Source of the DNA: Phylloscopus collybita
Taxonomy: Eukaryota; Chordata; Aves; Passeriformes; Phylloscopidae
Direction: 5' to 3'
Length of the DNA stretch: 64,000 nucleotides
Assembly (NCBI GenBank): GCA_027886175.1
Contig: JAJNNQ010000056.1
Location: forward strand, 682,001 to 746,000
How positions within the stretch are numbered: position 1 is the first letter of the stretch; each line of letters begins with the position of its first letter. This document shows, one piece after another, positions 13,901 to 23,976 of this stretch. The notes under the pieces are model-generated. The model was not told the DNA's origin. It searched no databases and was given only the letters and a program-made list of their open reading frames with translations. A program made the translations under genes and the position numbers.

Positions 13901-14535
13901 TCAAAGAAGCCCGTCAGCTGCATGAAACTCTCCACATCGAAGCCAAAGCACTAGCGAAGAAGTGCAGAATCTCAGCAGCTGATGCAAAACACGTCGTAGC
14001 AACCTGCCCTCACTGCCAAAAGGCGCCTCTGTGGTCCAGTGGAGTCAATCCTAGAAGCCTCAAAGTCTCTGAAGTATGGCAGATGGATTTCACACTTTGC
14101 CAGCCACTGAAACCTCGAGCCTGGCTCGCAGTGACTGTAGATACCCACAGTGGAGTGATAGTAGCCACGCAGCATCTCAAAACCAACTCTAAAGTGACCA
14201 TTCAGCAATGGTTGACAGCCATAGCATGGCTCGGAGTCCCAAGCCAAATCAAAACAGACAATGGGCCAAATTTCACTTCCCAATCAGTTCAAAATTTTGT
14301 TTCTAAACAGAGTATCACTTTAGTACATGGCATTCCATACAACACTACAGGGCAGGCCATCATTGAGAGAGCAAATCAGACTTTGAAAACCAAAATAGAA
14401 GTGTTGGCCAGAGCAGAAAGCTTTACTAATGCCATTCTGCCAAGAAACCAAGCGCGTATGTTAGCTACTGCATTGTTAGCACTGAATCAGTTTCCCAGAA
14501 AAGAGGAGGCCAAAAGCCCTATCCAAAAGCACTAA
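13897..14535 (+). pseudogene. ERV-B integrase (212-codon open frame)
   Basis: Catalyses proviral DNA insertion in intact viruses. Visible here are the N-terminal zinc-binding H...H...C..C (HETLHIEAKAL to CPHCQ, residues about 8-48), then the catalytic core with D in WQMDFT, D in IKTDNGPNFTS and E in AIIERANQTLK. The C-terminal DNA-binding domain is cut by a TAA at 14533-14535. All catalytic residues remain, so only the upstream lesions and the truncated tail disable it. Confidence 0.88.
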
Positions 14536-15549
14536 GCTGCTCCAGCATTAGAAGAAAGTCCACCAGTTGTAGTCAAAAATAAATTGAAAAAATGAGAGCC
14601 AAGATGGAAATTAGTTTTAGCAGGACGAGAGTATGCCGCAGTCAAAAAACAAGACGAAATCAAATAGTATCCACTCAAATCTATTAAGCCACAATTGCAG
14701 AATAAAACTAATGAAAACTGTGAATTTTTGTCCACAAAATTAAATTTGAAAGTGCCCCCGTGATGCGTACGTTCCCGTTCCAAAAGAAGACAGTAAACCA
14801 AAAGACATTCCAGCAGCACCAGAAGTACCCCCATCACCAAAACCCAAACAACACTGACATTTTTGTGTCATTTTATTAATAAGTTTAGTAGTCCAAGCTC
14901 AATCAAAACCCAAGCACCATCCTTACCAACCAGTGAAGTGAGTTTTTCAAGACCTCTCAGAGAACAAAATCATAAAAGAAATTGTGAGTGCCCCTAAATT
15001 CATGGTAACAATAGAAGACTTGTTTCCTGGCCAAAAAACTTGTAGTGTCATGTCCTCCTCGAGATCACCTATTGCCCTCCATCCAGTTTGTTGAGAAACC
15101 TATTAGTGTTCCAGTGTGTATCCAGAGAGGAACTACTACAATTTTCCAGAGTATTATTTTTGTAAGTATTAGAGATGTAAAACGATTGTCCTGAGTAGTA
15201 GTCGTTCGTAAAAGCCAGAGAAGAAAAATGAGTTTCTACAAGCCAAGTAGAAACCGAGAAGTTGTGCCCTTCCAGACTTTGATAGCAATAAAAAGACGCG
15301 CATGTTTAGCAACTGCCGTCATTTTGAAGTAGATATATTACATCCAAAAGACCCTAGTTAGATGGCGGGGAAAAAGTGGTCAGTGTTCATTCATCACCCT
15401 TTTCAAGACCCAGGCATGTTAGTGCAAATTATCAAAATTGTACCTCAAATTTCCAAAGTGATTGGGCCCAACAAAATTTTAAGGGAGGACTGGTCCAAGG
15501 CCACTGGCCCAGTTGGTGCATTGCCATCTTGGCAAGAACCACAAATAGC

Positions 15550-16624
15550 TCCTTATGACGTGCTTACCACATGTTGAACATAATGTTTCTGTCGCTGAAT
15601 CAAACCAATTCCAATTTTACAAGTTCTTGCTGGCTGTGCTTCGATGCGCAACCACCCTTTTATGAAGGCATTGCTTTGGATGCTTTTTTCACTTACTCAG
15701 ACACCAGTAACCCAGTCCGGTGCAGGTGGGATTCACCACGGAGAGGAATCACCTTGAGCCATGTGATAGGTCAAGGACTGTGTTTTGGCAATGAAGCTCT
15801 GGCAAAACGAAGTACCAGCAGCTGCAAAACTTTTGTCAGCATCAATAAACGTCGCAAATGGGCTATCCCGTTTGCATGGGGTACTTGGGTTTGCCACCGA
15901 ACAGGTGTGAGTCCTTGTGTGCTTCTCTCATCTTTTGACGTCTCTAACGATTTCTGTGTGCAAGTTGTTATCGTTCCCAGGATTCTGTACCACTCTGAAG
16001 AAAGAAGTGAATCGCATGATGGACAACTTCATCGATTCTGCTCCCTCTGTTCAGCTCCAGAAAAGAGCGATCATAGCAGGTGCGACAGTAGCAATGCTAC
16101 TTGGTCTGGGAGCGACCGGTGCCGCCACAGGTGTTTCTGCCCTTGTGACCCAGCATCACGGTTTGCAGGAGCTCCAAATGGCAATCGACGAAGACCTGCA
16201 GAGAATTGAGAAATCCATATCCTTTCTAGAAAAATCACTGTCTTCTCTTTCTGAAGTTGTTTTGCAGAACCGACGAGGTCTTGATCTTTTGCTCATGCAA
16301 CAAGGAGGTCTTTGTGCTGCCCTGGGAGAAGAGTGTTGTTTTTATGTTGATCACACAGGTCTCGTTCGAGGCACGATGGCAGACCTGAGACAGAGACTTG
16401 CCCGCAGAAGAGAAGAAAGAGAAGCCCAGAAAGGGTGGTTCAAGTCCTTGTTCGATCCGTCACCGTGGCTTGTCACTCTGGTGTCCACGTTGATCGGACT
16501 GATCGTGATGATTCTGCTTGTGTTGATTTTTGGGCCTTGTGTACTGAATAAATTAGTGCAATTTGCTAGAAATCGCTTAGAGCGATTTGACATAATGTTA
16601 GTGCAATGCCAGCAGCTTTTTTAA
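15550..16624 (+). pseudogene. ERV-B env (SU fragment and open TM frame)
   Basis: The surface part (15571-16209) includes SSCWLCFDAQPP, the CXXC motif of gamma/type-D-like SU. A frame change near 15980-16020 leads into a second open frame (15917-16624) that encodes the whole transmembrane subunit. It shows a hydrophobic, Gly/Ala-rich fusion-peptide-like segment (about 16060-16140), a heptad helix, an immunosuppressive-domain-like region, CAALGEECC (CX6CC, about 16310-16340), a membrane anchor (about 16465-16540) and a short tail. The SU/TM frameshift prevents a complete Env. Confidence 0.82.
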
Positions 16625-16795
16625 GTGATTAGAGATAAGTACCTACCAGTTTTAAGAATGTTATAGTTATTTAGTTTGAAGTTAACCAGTTTTGTAGTTT
16701 ACTAACAATTTAACGACTTAGTCATTTAAGATACTAATTTAAAAGTTTTGCATTTATAAGTTTTAGCATGTTTAGTTAATCATAGAGGGGGGAAA

Positions 16796-17088
16796 TGTAG
16801 CAGCTAGGGACAGGCGCTTTGGAAGATCTGGGGTGTACAGGTAGGTGATAAGGTTAGGCTCTTCTATTGGTAGGCCTGCTGGGTCAGCCAATCACATATG
16901 AAGGATGACCCAAGCAGACAGGTGGAGTTTTGGTAGCAAAAGTTATAAAAACTCTGTGCAAGTTTCAATAAATCGCCATTTTGCCATCCACCACATTGGT
17001 GTTCTCTGAGCAATGAACCGAGTGAGCTAAGTGTAGCCGCCGTGCCGTCTACTCGAGTCGGGCCCCACGTTATCTCGAGTTGGTAACA
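16796..17088 (+). mobile_element. ERV-B 3' LTR
   Basis: Starts TGTAGCAGCTAG directly after a G-rich polypurine tract and ends GGTAACA; 293 bp. Internal signals are a TATA box (TATAAAA, 16944-16950) and a polyadenylation signal (AATAAA, 16967-16972). No second copy was found upstream, so a target duplication cannot be tested. Confidence 0.8.
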
Positions 17089-17109
17089 TAAAATGACTCT
17101 TCATTGCTC

Positions 17110-17425
17110 TGAACTTTCTACCTTTTCAATGTAAATGTGACAAATGAGCCTTGGTAGAACTCCTATTTCCAATGAGTTTTGGAGGATAGGAGTTTCTATA
17201 ATGGTTCTGTGTTCCTAAATCTATTTATCAGGTTCTCTGTTTCTTGTTGCAAGCACAGCTAAGCAAACATAAAGTTGACAAGCAATCAGTTACTTAAAAG
17301 GAAATTTAACTCAAGTCTGGTTTCTCCTAACTAACTACAGAGCTTTTAATTAATTCCAGCAGAGCCTATCTCTAACTAAAATCTTAACTTTTCTAAAATC
17401 CTTTATTCTTTGAAGTCTATGTCTC
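17110..17425. repeat. Dispersed repeat, copy 1 (partner at 19400-19800)
   Basis: Shares many short blocks with 19400-19800 in the same orientation and order, for example 'tctctgtttct', 'aaatc..aactcttcat' and 'tctaaaatcc...gtctcag'. Together the two flank the 17.4-19.4 kb segment like old LTRs or a duplicated repeat. No reading frame. The family was not identified. Confidence 0.5.
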
Positions 17426-17704
17426 AGTACACTGCCAACGCACTCCAAAAACACACAAACCAAGGTGCATATGACAGACGCCCTTACAAACCAAAACACA
17501 CACGGCGTGCTGCTGATTCACAGCCTGAGCACACAAAACCACGAAAACAAAGGTCCATCCACACACTCAAGCACACACACACACATTTACACACATTCAG
17601 TTGGCGTGAGCTGCTTCGCTGTTCTCCACAACCCGAGATGGCACCACCCTCACACCAAAACTCGCGGTTGATGCCACAAAACTGCGCACGGCCGCGCTGC
17701 TTCT

Positions 17705-18215
17705 GAGCCACAAACAGAACCAGGGCGGCCGCTGCTCCCAAACCACAAACAGAACCAGGGCGGCCACTGCTCCCAAACCACAAACAGAACCAGAGGGGCC
17801 GCTGTTCCTAAACCACAAACAGAACCGGAGTGGCCTCTGCTCCTAAACCACAAACAGAACCGGAGCACCCTCTGCTCCCAAACCACAAACAGAACCAGAG
17901 TGGCCGCTGTTCCTAAACCACAAACAGAACCGGAGCAGCCGCTGCTCCCAAACCACAAACAGAACCGGAGCAGCCTCTGCTCCTAAACCACAAACAGAAC
18001 CAGGGCGGCCACTGCTCCCAAACCACAAACAGAACCAGAGGGGCCTCTGCTCCCAAAACACAAACAGAACCAGAGTGGCCGCTGCTCCCAAACCACAAAC
18101 AGAACCAGGGCGGCCTCTGCTCCCAAACCACAAACAGAACCAGAGCGGCCGCTGCTCCCAAACCACAAACAGAACTGGAGCAGCCATTGCTCCCAAACCA
18201 GAAACAAAGCCCGGG
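17705..18215 (+). repeat. 35-bp minisatellite, about 14-15 copies
   Basis: The unit contains AACCACAAACAGAACC plus a variable GC-rich half (gcggccgctgctccc). Starts are regularly 35 bp apart (for example 17711, 17746, 17781). Because 35 is not a multiple of three, all minus-strand frames stay open and give VCGLGAAAALVLFVVWEQR-like low-complexity shadows, which are not taken as genes. Each unit contains AACCACA, the RUNX-type binding core. A related single copy lies at about 27277. Confidence 0.92.
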
Positions 18216-19399
18216 CAGCACTGCCACCACCGCCGCTGCCTGAGCTTTGCAGTGCTCCTGGCTCCAGGCCACTGCTGGGCCCGCCGCTGCTTCCCTGCTT
18301 TGGGACACAAAGCCCCTGGTGCTGTTACTGGCCTCACCTGGAGCACAGGCCAGGAACACCCGATTCCGTGGAAATGTACAAACAAGGCCACTCAAGGCTT
18401 CTGCTGCCCACAGGACGTCTCTCTGCATCTTATCCATGGCCTTTCTTCAGAGGTACCTGGTTTTAATTTTAAATAAATCTTTTTGTCCGTAGTTTTGGCA
18501 GGCCCTGGTCTTTCCCAGGGGTGTCAGTGGGGCCAAATGAGCCCTCTTCCCTGGAAAATCTTGGGTGGGCACCCCAGAGGGGTCCCAGACTCCCTTGGCC
18601 AGAGAAAGCAGAAGTCCTGTCGTGGGTGCTAAAATGATTTATTAAATATGGATATTAAACTAGTATTGATACTGGTTATAAATGAAATCAATGATTTAGG
18701 TAATTTGTGTTAAATTTTATAGTTAATCATTATAAATATGTAGGGGCTATTAAGCAAACTGCAGAAATTGTAAGTTGCAGAAACCGCAGAAACAGAAAAG
18801 TTAGAAAGAGCTCGGCCTTGGTGCAGGATAATGTAATTTAACTTTGTATCATAAGACATGAAGAAAGAGAGAAAATGGGAGATTTGGTGAAACGATAGTG
18901 ACCACAGTGGAAGGTTCCCAGGGACGTGCTGCGAGGAAGAGGAGAGACTTCATCCACCAACCACCGTGAGAGGGCAGAAGACCCCAGACTCCTGGGACTG
19001 GAAGACTCAGCCATGACCAAATATGGGAAAACATGGACTGGGGAGGGACCAAGGGCGTGTGTGTAACCAAAAAATTATAAAAATTATAAAAATGGGAAAC
19101 TAACAGTTTAGAGTTAGAAATTGTGTATTTAATTCAACGCCGGGACAGCTGCGTGGGGTCATACCGTGATCTGCACTGCAAAGCTCCAAGCCATTCCAGA
19201 GTCTGTTTATCCACAAAAGTAAATATCCAAATACAATTTTGAATATCAAAAATACGAATACATATTCATAACACTAACACCTAATGACCATCTCCAGCTT
19301 CGTATGGTAATTATCTTAAAAGGCTGTTAAGCACACGTAGTTTGCTCCCTGAATTGGGTCAGTGGTCCTCTTTATGGGGAGGGGTCATAAGAAGGTGAA
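18216..19399. other. Gene-free interval
   Basis: No credible coding or RNA gene. The first part (18216-18490) is GC-rich and ends in an AATAAATC signal near 18470. The rest is AT-rich (for example 18635-18750 and 19070-19110), with an 'ataaaaattataaaaa' duplication around 19073-19090 and a 3' boundary near 19270 rich in AATA repeats. Possibly an old LTR or LINE fragment; not identified. Confidence 0.4.
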
Positions 19400-19795
19400 G
19401 CAGGGCGAGCCTTCCTTGTGCTGAACTTTCAGCCCCTTCGATAGATGGGAATGCAAATGAGCGCTGGGAGAACTCCAATTTCCTCCCTCTGTGGCCTTGG
19501 TGAAACAATAGTGGGTTCCCCCACTACTAATCCCATCTAGATGGGATTCCAGATGTCGAGGTCTGCGATCGTCCGGCTTCCTCCAGATCTGTTCATCAGT
19601 TTCTCTGTTTCTCATTATGAACACAGCAAAACGAACATGAAAATGATGAGCAATTCATTATTTAAATCCAGGATAACGATCTTACATCTGGCTCCTTTCA
19701 ACCAACCATTAACTCTTCATTATTTCTGACAAAGCCTAGCTATCTAAAATCTTGGTTTTTCTAAAATCCTTAATTCTTCTAAAATCCGTGTCTCA
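19400..19795. repeat. Dispersed repeat, copy 2
   Basis: Same-orientation partner of 17110-17425, diverged by substitutions and small indels. It ends at 'tctaaaatccgtgtctcag', immediately before the tandem repeats. Confidence 0.5.
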
Positions 19796-19935
19796 GAAGG
19801 ATCTGGAGCAGTTCCTGACCCCATGGAAGGATCTGGAGCAGTTCTGGACCCCATGGATGGTGCTGCAGCAGTTCCAGACCCCATGGAAGGCTCTGGAGCA
19901 GTTCCTAACCCCATGGATGGACCCTGTGGAAAGGG
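19796..19935 (+). repeat. About 33-bp tandem repeat, 4 copies
   Basis: Four imperfect units built on GGATCTGGAGCAGTTCC followed by TGACCCCATGGA. Low complexity; the ORFs over it are repeat translations. Confidence 0.85.
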
Positions 19936-20009
19936 AATCCTGTCCCCGAGGAGGAGCCGGCAGCAGAGACCAAGGCCCTGTTCCCGATGCCAGGCACGGA
20001 GCTCTGCTG

Positions 20010-20630
20010 AGGGGGTTTATTGATCATTCCAGGGGAATTCCCATGGCTCTGCTGAGGGGGTTTATTGATCATTCCAGGGGAATTCCCATGGCTCTGCTGA
20101 GGGGGTTTATTGATCATTCCAGGGGAATTCCCAGGGCTCTGCTGAGGAGGTTTATTGATCATTCCAGGGGAATTCCCAGCTCTGCTGAGGGGGTTTATTG
20201 ATCATTCCAGGGGAATTCCCATGCCTCTGCTGAGGGGGTTTATTGATCATTCCAGGGGAATTCCCAGGGCTCTGCTGAGGAGGTTTATTGATCATTCCAG
20301 GGGAATTCCCAGCTCTGCTGAGGGAGTTTATTGATCATTCCAGGGGAATTCCCATGCCTCTGCTGAGGAGGTTTATTGATCATTCCAGGGGAATTCCCAG
20401 GGCTCTGCTGAGGGGGTTTATTGATCATTCCAGGGGAATTCTCAGGGCTCTGCTGAGGGGGTTTATTGATCATTCTGGGGGAATTCCCATGCCTCTGCTG
20501 AGGGGGTTTATTGATCATTCCAGGGGAATTCCCAGGGCTCTGCTGAGGGGGTTTATTGATCATTCCGGGGGAATTCCCAGGGCTCTGCTTGAGGGGGTTT
20601 ATTGATCATTCCAGGGGAATTCTGGGGATT
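20010..20630 (-). terminator. Amplified polyadenylation region: about 14 tandem units of 42-48 bp
   Basis: Each unit, read on the minus strand, contains AATGATCAATAAACC(C) followed by CCTCAGCAGAGC, so each carries a complete AATAAA signal. The single-copy 3' end of the plus-strand gene at 25440-25475 (AATCAATAAACCCCTTCAGC) is clearly homologous. The block is therefore the 3'UTR end of the minus-strand gene 20610-23672, multiplied in tandem. The 45-bp unit also gives a 15-residue repeated translation (MINKPPQQSPGNSPG), judged to be a shadow. Confidence 0.8.
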
Positions 20631-23600
20631 CCCAGGGGGTCGGGGGTTCCTCCAGTGAGGGCGATCTCCTCCGGCCGCTGGACAGGGTCGGCACACGGGG
20701 TCACCGGCACTGGCGGCCCTAAAAACCAGAGCCCAAACCCTGACCCCACTGTGCCCCTGGGGGTGAACTGGGGTGCACTGGGGTGTACTGGGGGGTACTG
20801 GGACACACTGGGGTGTACTGGGGTGTACTGGAACACATTGGGGTGTACTGGGGGGATAGCTGTCCCCACCCCTCTCCATCAGGAGACAGGAATTGGGGCC
20901 CTGGATGGAGCTGGGAAAGGACTGGGCTCCCCAGATCCCTGGGAACCCCCGATCTCCTCTCCCTGGGATGACCCAGACCCCTCCCAGCCCCCCACAGTAA
21001 CCCTGGGAGTCCCCAGAGCCCCCTGGGCACGAGGACACCTTTGTGCAGCACCCAAGTGTCTCCCAGTGGTGCCCCAGTACCACCCAGTGTGCCCCAGTAC
21101 ACCCTGGTGTCCCCTGTACCCCCAGTGTGTCCCAGTTCCCCCCAGTATCCCCCAGTACCCCCCAGTGTACCCAGTGTACCCCAGTAACCCCCAGTATCCC
21201 CCAGTACCCCCCAGTTCCCCCCAGTACCCCTCAGTTCCCCCCAGTATCCCCCAGTATCCCCCAGTGTCCCCCAGTATCCCCCAGTGTGTCCCAGTTCCCC
21301 TCAGTATCCCCCAGTACCCCCCAGTGTACCCCAGTATCCCCCAGTGTCCGCCAGTTCCCTCCAGTTCCCCTCAGTATCCCCCAGTACCCCCCAGTGTACC
21401 CCAGTGTCCCCCAGTGTCCCCCAGTTCCCTCAAGTGTACCCAGTGTCCCCCAGTGTCCCCCAGTATCCCCCAGTACCCCCCCAGTACCCCCCAGTACACC
21501 CCAGTATCCCCCAGTATCCCCCAGTACAGCCCAGCACCCCCAGGACATGGAGCAGGCACAGCCCCCTGTCTGTCCCTCTGCTGCCCCCAAGCTCTGCCCA
21601 CCCCTGGGGGCTCTGGGGTCCCCCCAAACCCCCCCAGGAGCCCTTGGGGGACCACAACTCACCAGGGATTTCCCCACTGAACACTCCTGGGGGTTTCCCC
21701 ACCAGAGACCCCCGGGGATTCCCACAGGAGCCGCCCAAGGGGCAGCCACGGGGGGGCTGGGGAGAGACGGGGGGTACTGGGGGGTACTGAGAGACACTGG
21801 GGGGTACTGGGGTGTACTGGGGGATACTGGGACACAATGGGGGCTACTGAGGCACACTGGGACACACTGGGAGACACTGGGAGGTATTGGGACACACCGA
21901 GACATACTGGGACACATTGGGGGGTACTGGGGGGTACTGGGAGATACTGGGGGGTACTGGGGTGTACTGGGGGGTACTGGGACACACTGGGGGGTACTGG
22001 GGTGTACACACTGGGGGGTACTGGGTAACACTGGGGTGTACTGGGGGATACTGGGACCCACTGGAGGATACTGGGGCACACTGGGGTGACCCCAAGTGTC
22101 GTGGCCATGCCAGGGGAGGCTCTGGGCCCCGCAGAACTCGGGGTACACACCTCAGACCTCTTCACTTGAAAGGCTCTCGCTCCCCCCTGCAAAGAGACCC
22201 AGGGATGTCACCGGGGGGTCCCCAGCCCCAGTGAGGTGTCCCCAACCCCAGTGAGGTGTCCCCAGTCCCAGTGAGGTGTCCCCAACCCCAGCAAGGTGTC
22301 CCGAGTACCCCCAGTGTCTCCCAGTATGCCCCAGTACCCCTCTGTGTGCCCCAGTCCCAGTGGGGGATGGAAAGGTTGGGGTGAAGGGGGGTCCTCAGTG
22401 AGGAGGAGGAGGAGGAGGAAGGAATTCCAGTGTGGGGCACATGGGGCCTGAAGTTTGGGGTGGGTGATGGCAGGAGAAAATGGGACAGGGGACAAGCTCT
22501 GAGGGTTTTGGGAGGGGCTCTTGGAGTGGGGGGACGAGGAAGGGGATTTGGGGATGTCCCACACGGGGGCAACAGGAAAGAGAAAGGGGGAAAAGGGGGC
22601 AGGAATGGGGACTGAGGCACTGTGGGGGCTACTGGGGTGCTCTGGGATAACTGCAATTGTACTGGGATAACTGGGTTGGCACTGGGATCACTGGGATTGT
22701 ACTGGGATAACTGGGATTACAGTGGGGCGCCTCTCTGGGAACAACTGGGGTGGAGTGGGAAAACTGGGAATACAACGGGGGCCCCCTCTGGGAAGCACTG
22801 GGGTGCACTGGGCTCTACTGGGATGGGTGGGAATACACTGAGGGGGGCTCTCTGGGGAGCACTGGGATGTACTGGGGTGCACTGGGGGGATCTCAGCCCT
22901 GAGGGTCCCAGAACTCCAGGAACTCACCTCGCTCCTCCCGACTGTGGCTTCCCCCTGCAGAGAGACGGTGACATGTCACCGGTGTGTCCCCAGCCTCAGT
23001 AAGGGATGGGCTGGACAAACTGGTTCCCAGTTCCCACAGCGGGTGTCCACCCCCAGCTCCAGAACTTACCATGATGGTGGAACCTCCTCCTGGGTCCATG
23101 GCCACGGTGGCCTGGGAAGGGCAGCAAAGGGAGACTCAGGAATTGGACCTTATGTGTCCCCAGGTGTCCCCAGCCCCAGCACAGTGCCCCTAGCCCCAGC
23201 ACAGTGTCTCCAGCCCTGACACAGTGTCTCCAGCCCTGGCACAGTGTCCCCAGCCCTGGCACAGTGTCTCCAGCCCTGGCACAGTGTCCCCACCCCCAGC
23301 ACAGTGTCCCCAGCCCTGGCACAGTGTCCCCAGCCCCAGCACAGTGTCCCCAGCCCCGGCACAGTGTCTCCAGCTCCAGTGAGGTGTCCCCAGGCCCAGT
23401 GAGGTTATGGAGCTGAAGAGGGACACAGGGGTCCCTAAAGCCCCCAGCCCACAGCCCTCCCTGCTCCAAGAAGGAAAACCCCGGAGGGGAAGCCCAAACA
23501 TCCCAGCTCAAAGCTCACCAGGATGAGGGAATCCTCCCCCGGAGCCAAAATCGTAGTGACAAACCCAGCCCCGTCTCAGGTCCAGGGAGCATCCCCTCCG

Positions 23601-23672
23601 AGGCCGAGCTTCTGCCGGGGGGCACAGCAGGATGGAGAAGAGCAGGGCCACGCCGAGCACAGCCACCTTCAT
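20610..23672 (-). CDS. Predicted small secreted-peptide gene B (multi-exon, minus strand)
   Basis: Not recognised. Start ATG at 23672: a signal peptide (MKVAVLGVALLFSILLC, identical to gene A for 17 residues), then a short basic, two-cysteine segment (RPRRGCSLDLRRGWVCHYD). A donor after 23519 (CCTG|GTGAGC) leaves phase 1. Candidate micro-exons follow: 23111-23070 (42 nt; in phase, a His/Arg-rich HRGHGPRRRFHHH), 22954-22928 (27 nt, GSHSREER) and about 22190-22163 (GSESLSSEE, acidic Ser-rich). A last untranslated exon starts near 20720 (gtttttag|GGCC) and resembles gene A's terminal exon. Introns hold minisatellites. Internal exon phasing is provisional and the stop was not fixed. The first exon, the shared ends with gene A and the consensus splice sites support a real gene. 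The phosphoserine-like SxE motifs and small symmetric exons faintly recall secretory SCPP-type genes, which is speculation. Confidence 0.45.
20755..20865 (+). repeat. ACTGGGGTGT short tandem repeats
   Basis: About ten imperfect 10-bp units (actggggtgt / actggggggt). Same family as 21765-22090 and, in reverse complement, 21100-21540. G-rich on the plus strand and quadruplex-prone. Confidence 0.85.
21060..21545 (+). repeat. CCCCCAGTAY minisatellite
   Basis: More than 40 imperfect 10-bp units (ccccagtatc / ccccagtgtc / ccccagtacc). The long open frames on both strands here are pure repeat translations rich in Pro/Ser/Gln/Tyr or Gly/Trp/Thr. Located in an intron of gene B. Confidence 0.93.
21765..22095 (+). 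repeat. GGGGTACTGG minisatellite (inverted relative to 21060-21545)
   Basis: About 30 units of ACTGGGGGGT/ACTGGGACAC, the reverse complement of the upstream array, separated from it by about 220 bp. The two arrays could form a large hairpin. Low complexity; no gene. Confidence 0.93.
22620..22900 (+). repeat. ACTGGGATAACTGGG-type tandem repeat
   Basis: Imperfect 10- to 15-bp units related to the neighbouring arrays, inside an intron of gene B. Confidence 0.8.
23160..23400 (+). repeat. 20-bp CACAGTGTCCCCAGCCCTGG minisatellite
   Basis: About eleven near-identical 20-bp units in gene B intron 1, between the signal-peptide exon and the 42-nt exon. The minus strand reads as a GWGHCAGAGDTVPGL-like shadow. 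Confidence 0.92.
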
Positions 23673-23976
23673 CTTCCTCTTGGAGCAGGGAGCGCTGCTT
23701 GAGGCTGCAGCAGGGCAGCAGAGCCTTTATCCCTGCCGGGGCTCCTCCCTGCACCCTCCTCGACAGCCCCCAGGCCAAAGCCCAGCTTGGCACAGCCCCC
23801 AGCCCTGGCCACCAGCCCAGAGTCCATCCCACCTGCGGCACAGATCCAGCCCCCCTCCCCGGCAGGGATAAAGGCTCTGCTGCCCTGCTGCAGCCTCAAG
23901 CAGCGCTCCCTGCTCCAAGAGGAAGATGAAGGTGGCTGTGCTCGGCGTGGCCCTGCTCTTCTCCATCCTGCTGTGC
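23622..23976. promoter_or_regulatory. Palindromic bidirectional promoter with shared signal-peptide exon
   Basis: Positions 23622-23741 and 23857-23976 are exact reverse complements over 120 bp, separated by 115 bp. Each arm holds a TATA-like GATAAAGG element (23725-23731 minus; 23867-23873 plus). About 55 bp later comes the ATG (23672 minus; 23926 plus) and the first 17 codons of the secreted peptide. Sequence outside the arms differs, so identity stops at defined borders. It should drive two divergent transcripts and, as DNA, could extrude a hairpin. Confidence 0.75.

Larger units (their letters stand above)
10045..17088 (+). mobile_element. ERV-B: 5'-truncated provirus with alpha/beta-type gag-pol and CX6CC env
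   Basis: The retroviral gene order gag-pro-RT-RNase H-integrase-env-LTR is readable across 7 kb on the plus strand, with many stops and frameshifts. There is no 5' LTR or primer-binding site; the element starts within gag next to the ZNF2 flank. A polypurine tract (about 16783-16795) precedes one LTR (16796-17088). RT carries YMDD, and integrase resembles alpha/betaretroviruses, while Env has an SU CWLC motif and a TM CX6CC motif. It cannot replicate, but the integrase and TM frames are long and uninterrupted. Confidence 0.88.

Noticed and set aside
16030..16624. ERV-B TM as a functional host fusion protein
   Set aside because: The TM frame is open but SU is frameshifted and no intact signal peptide or start was found; nothing in the sequence shows host use.
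17705..18215. CRISPR-like array
   Set aside because: The 35-bp units are contiguous and vary gradually, with no unique spacers and a vertebrate context; it is a minisatellite.
19905..20563. 15-residue MINKPPQQSPGNSPG repeat protein (minus)
   Set aside because: Its 45-bp period keeps a frame open, but the DNA is explained as multiplied 3'UTR/polyadenylation sequence.
20556..21680. 374-codon Pro/Ser/Gln/Tyr-rich frame and its neighbours on both strands
   Set aside because: Pure translation of 10-bp minisatellite units; frames are equally open in several phases.
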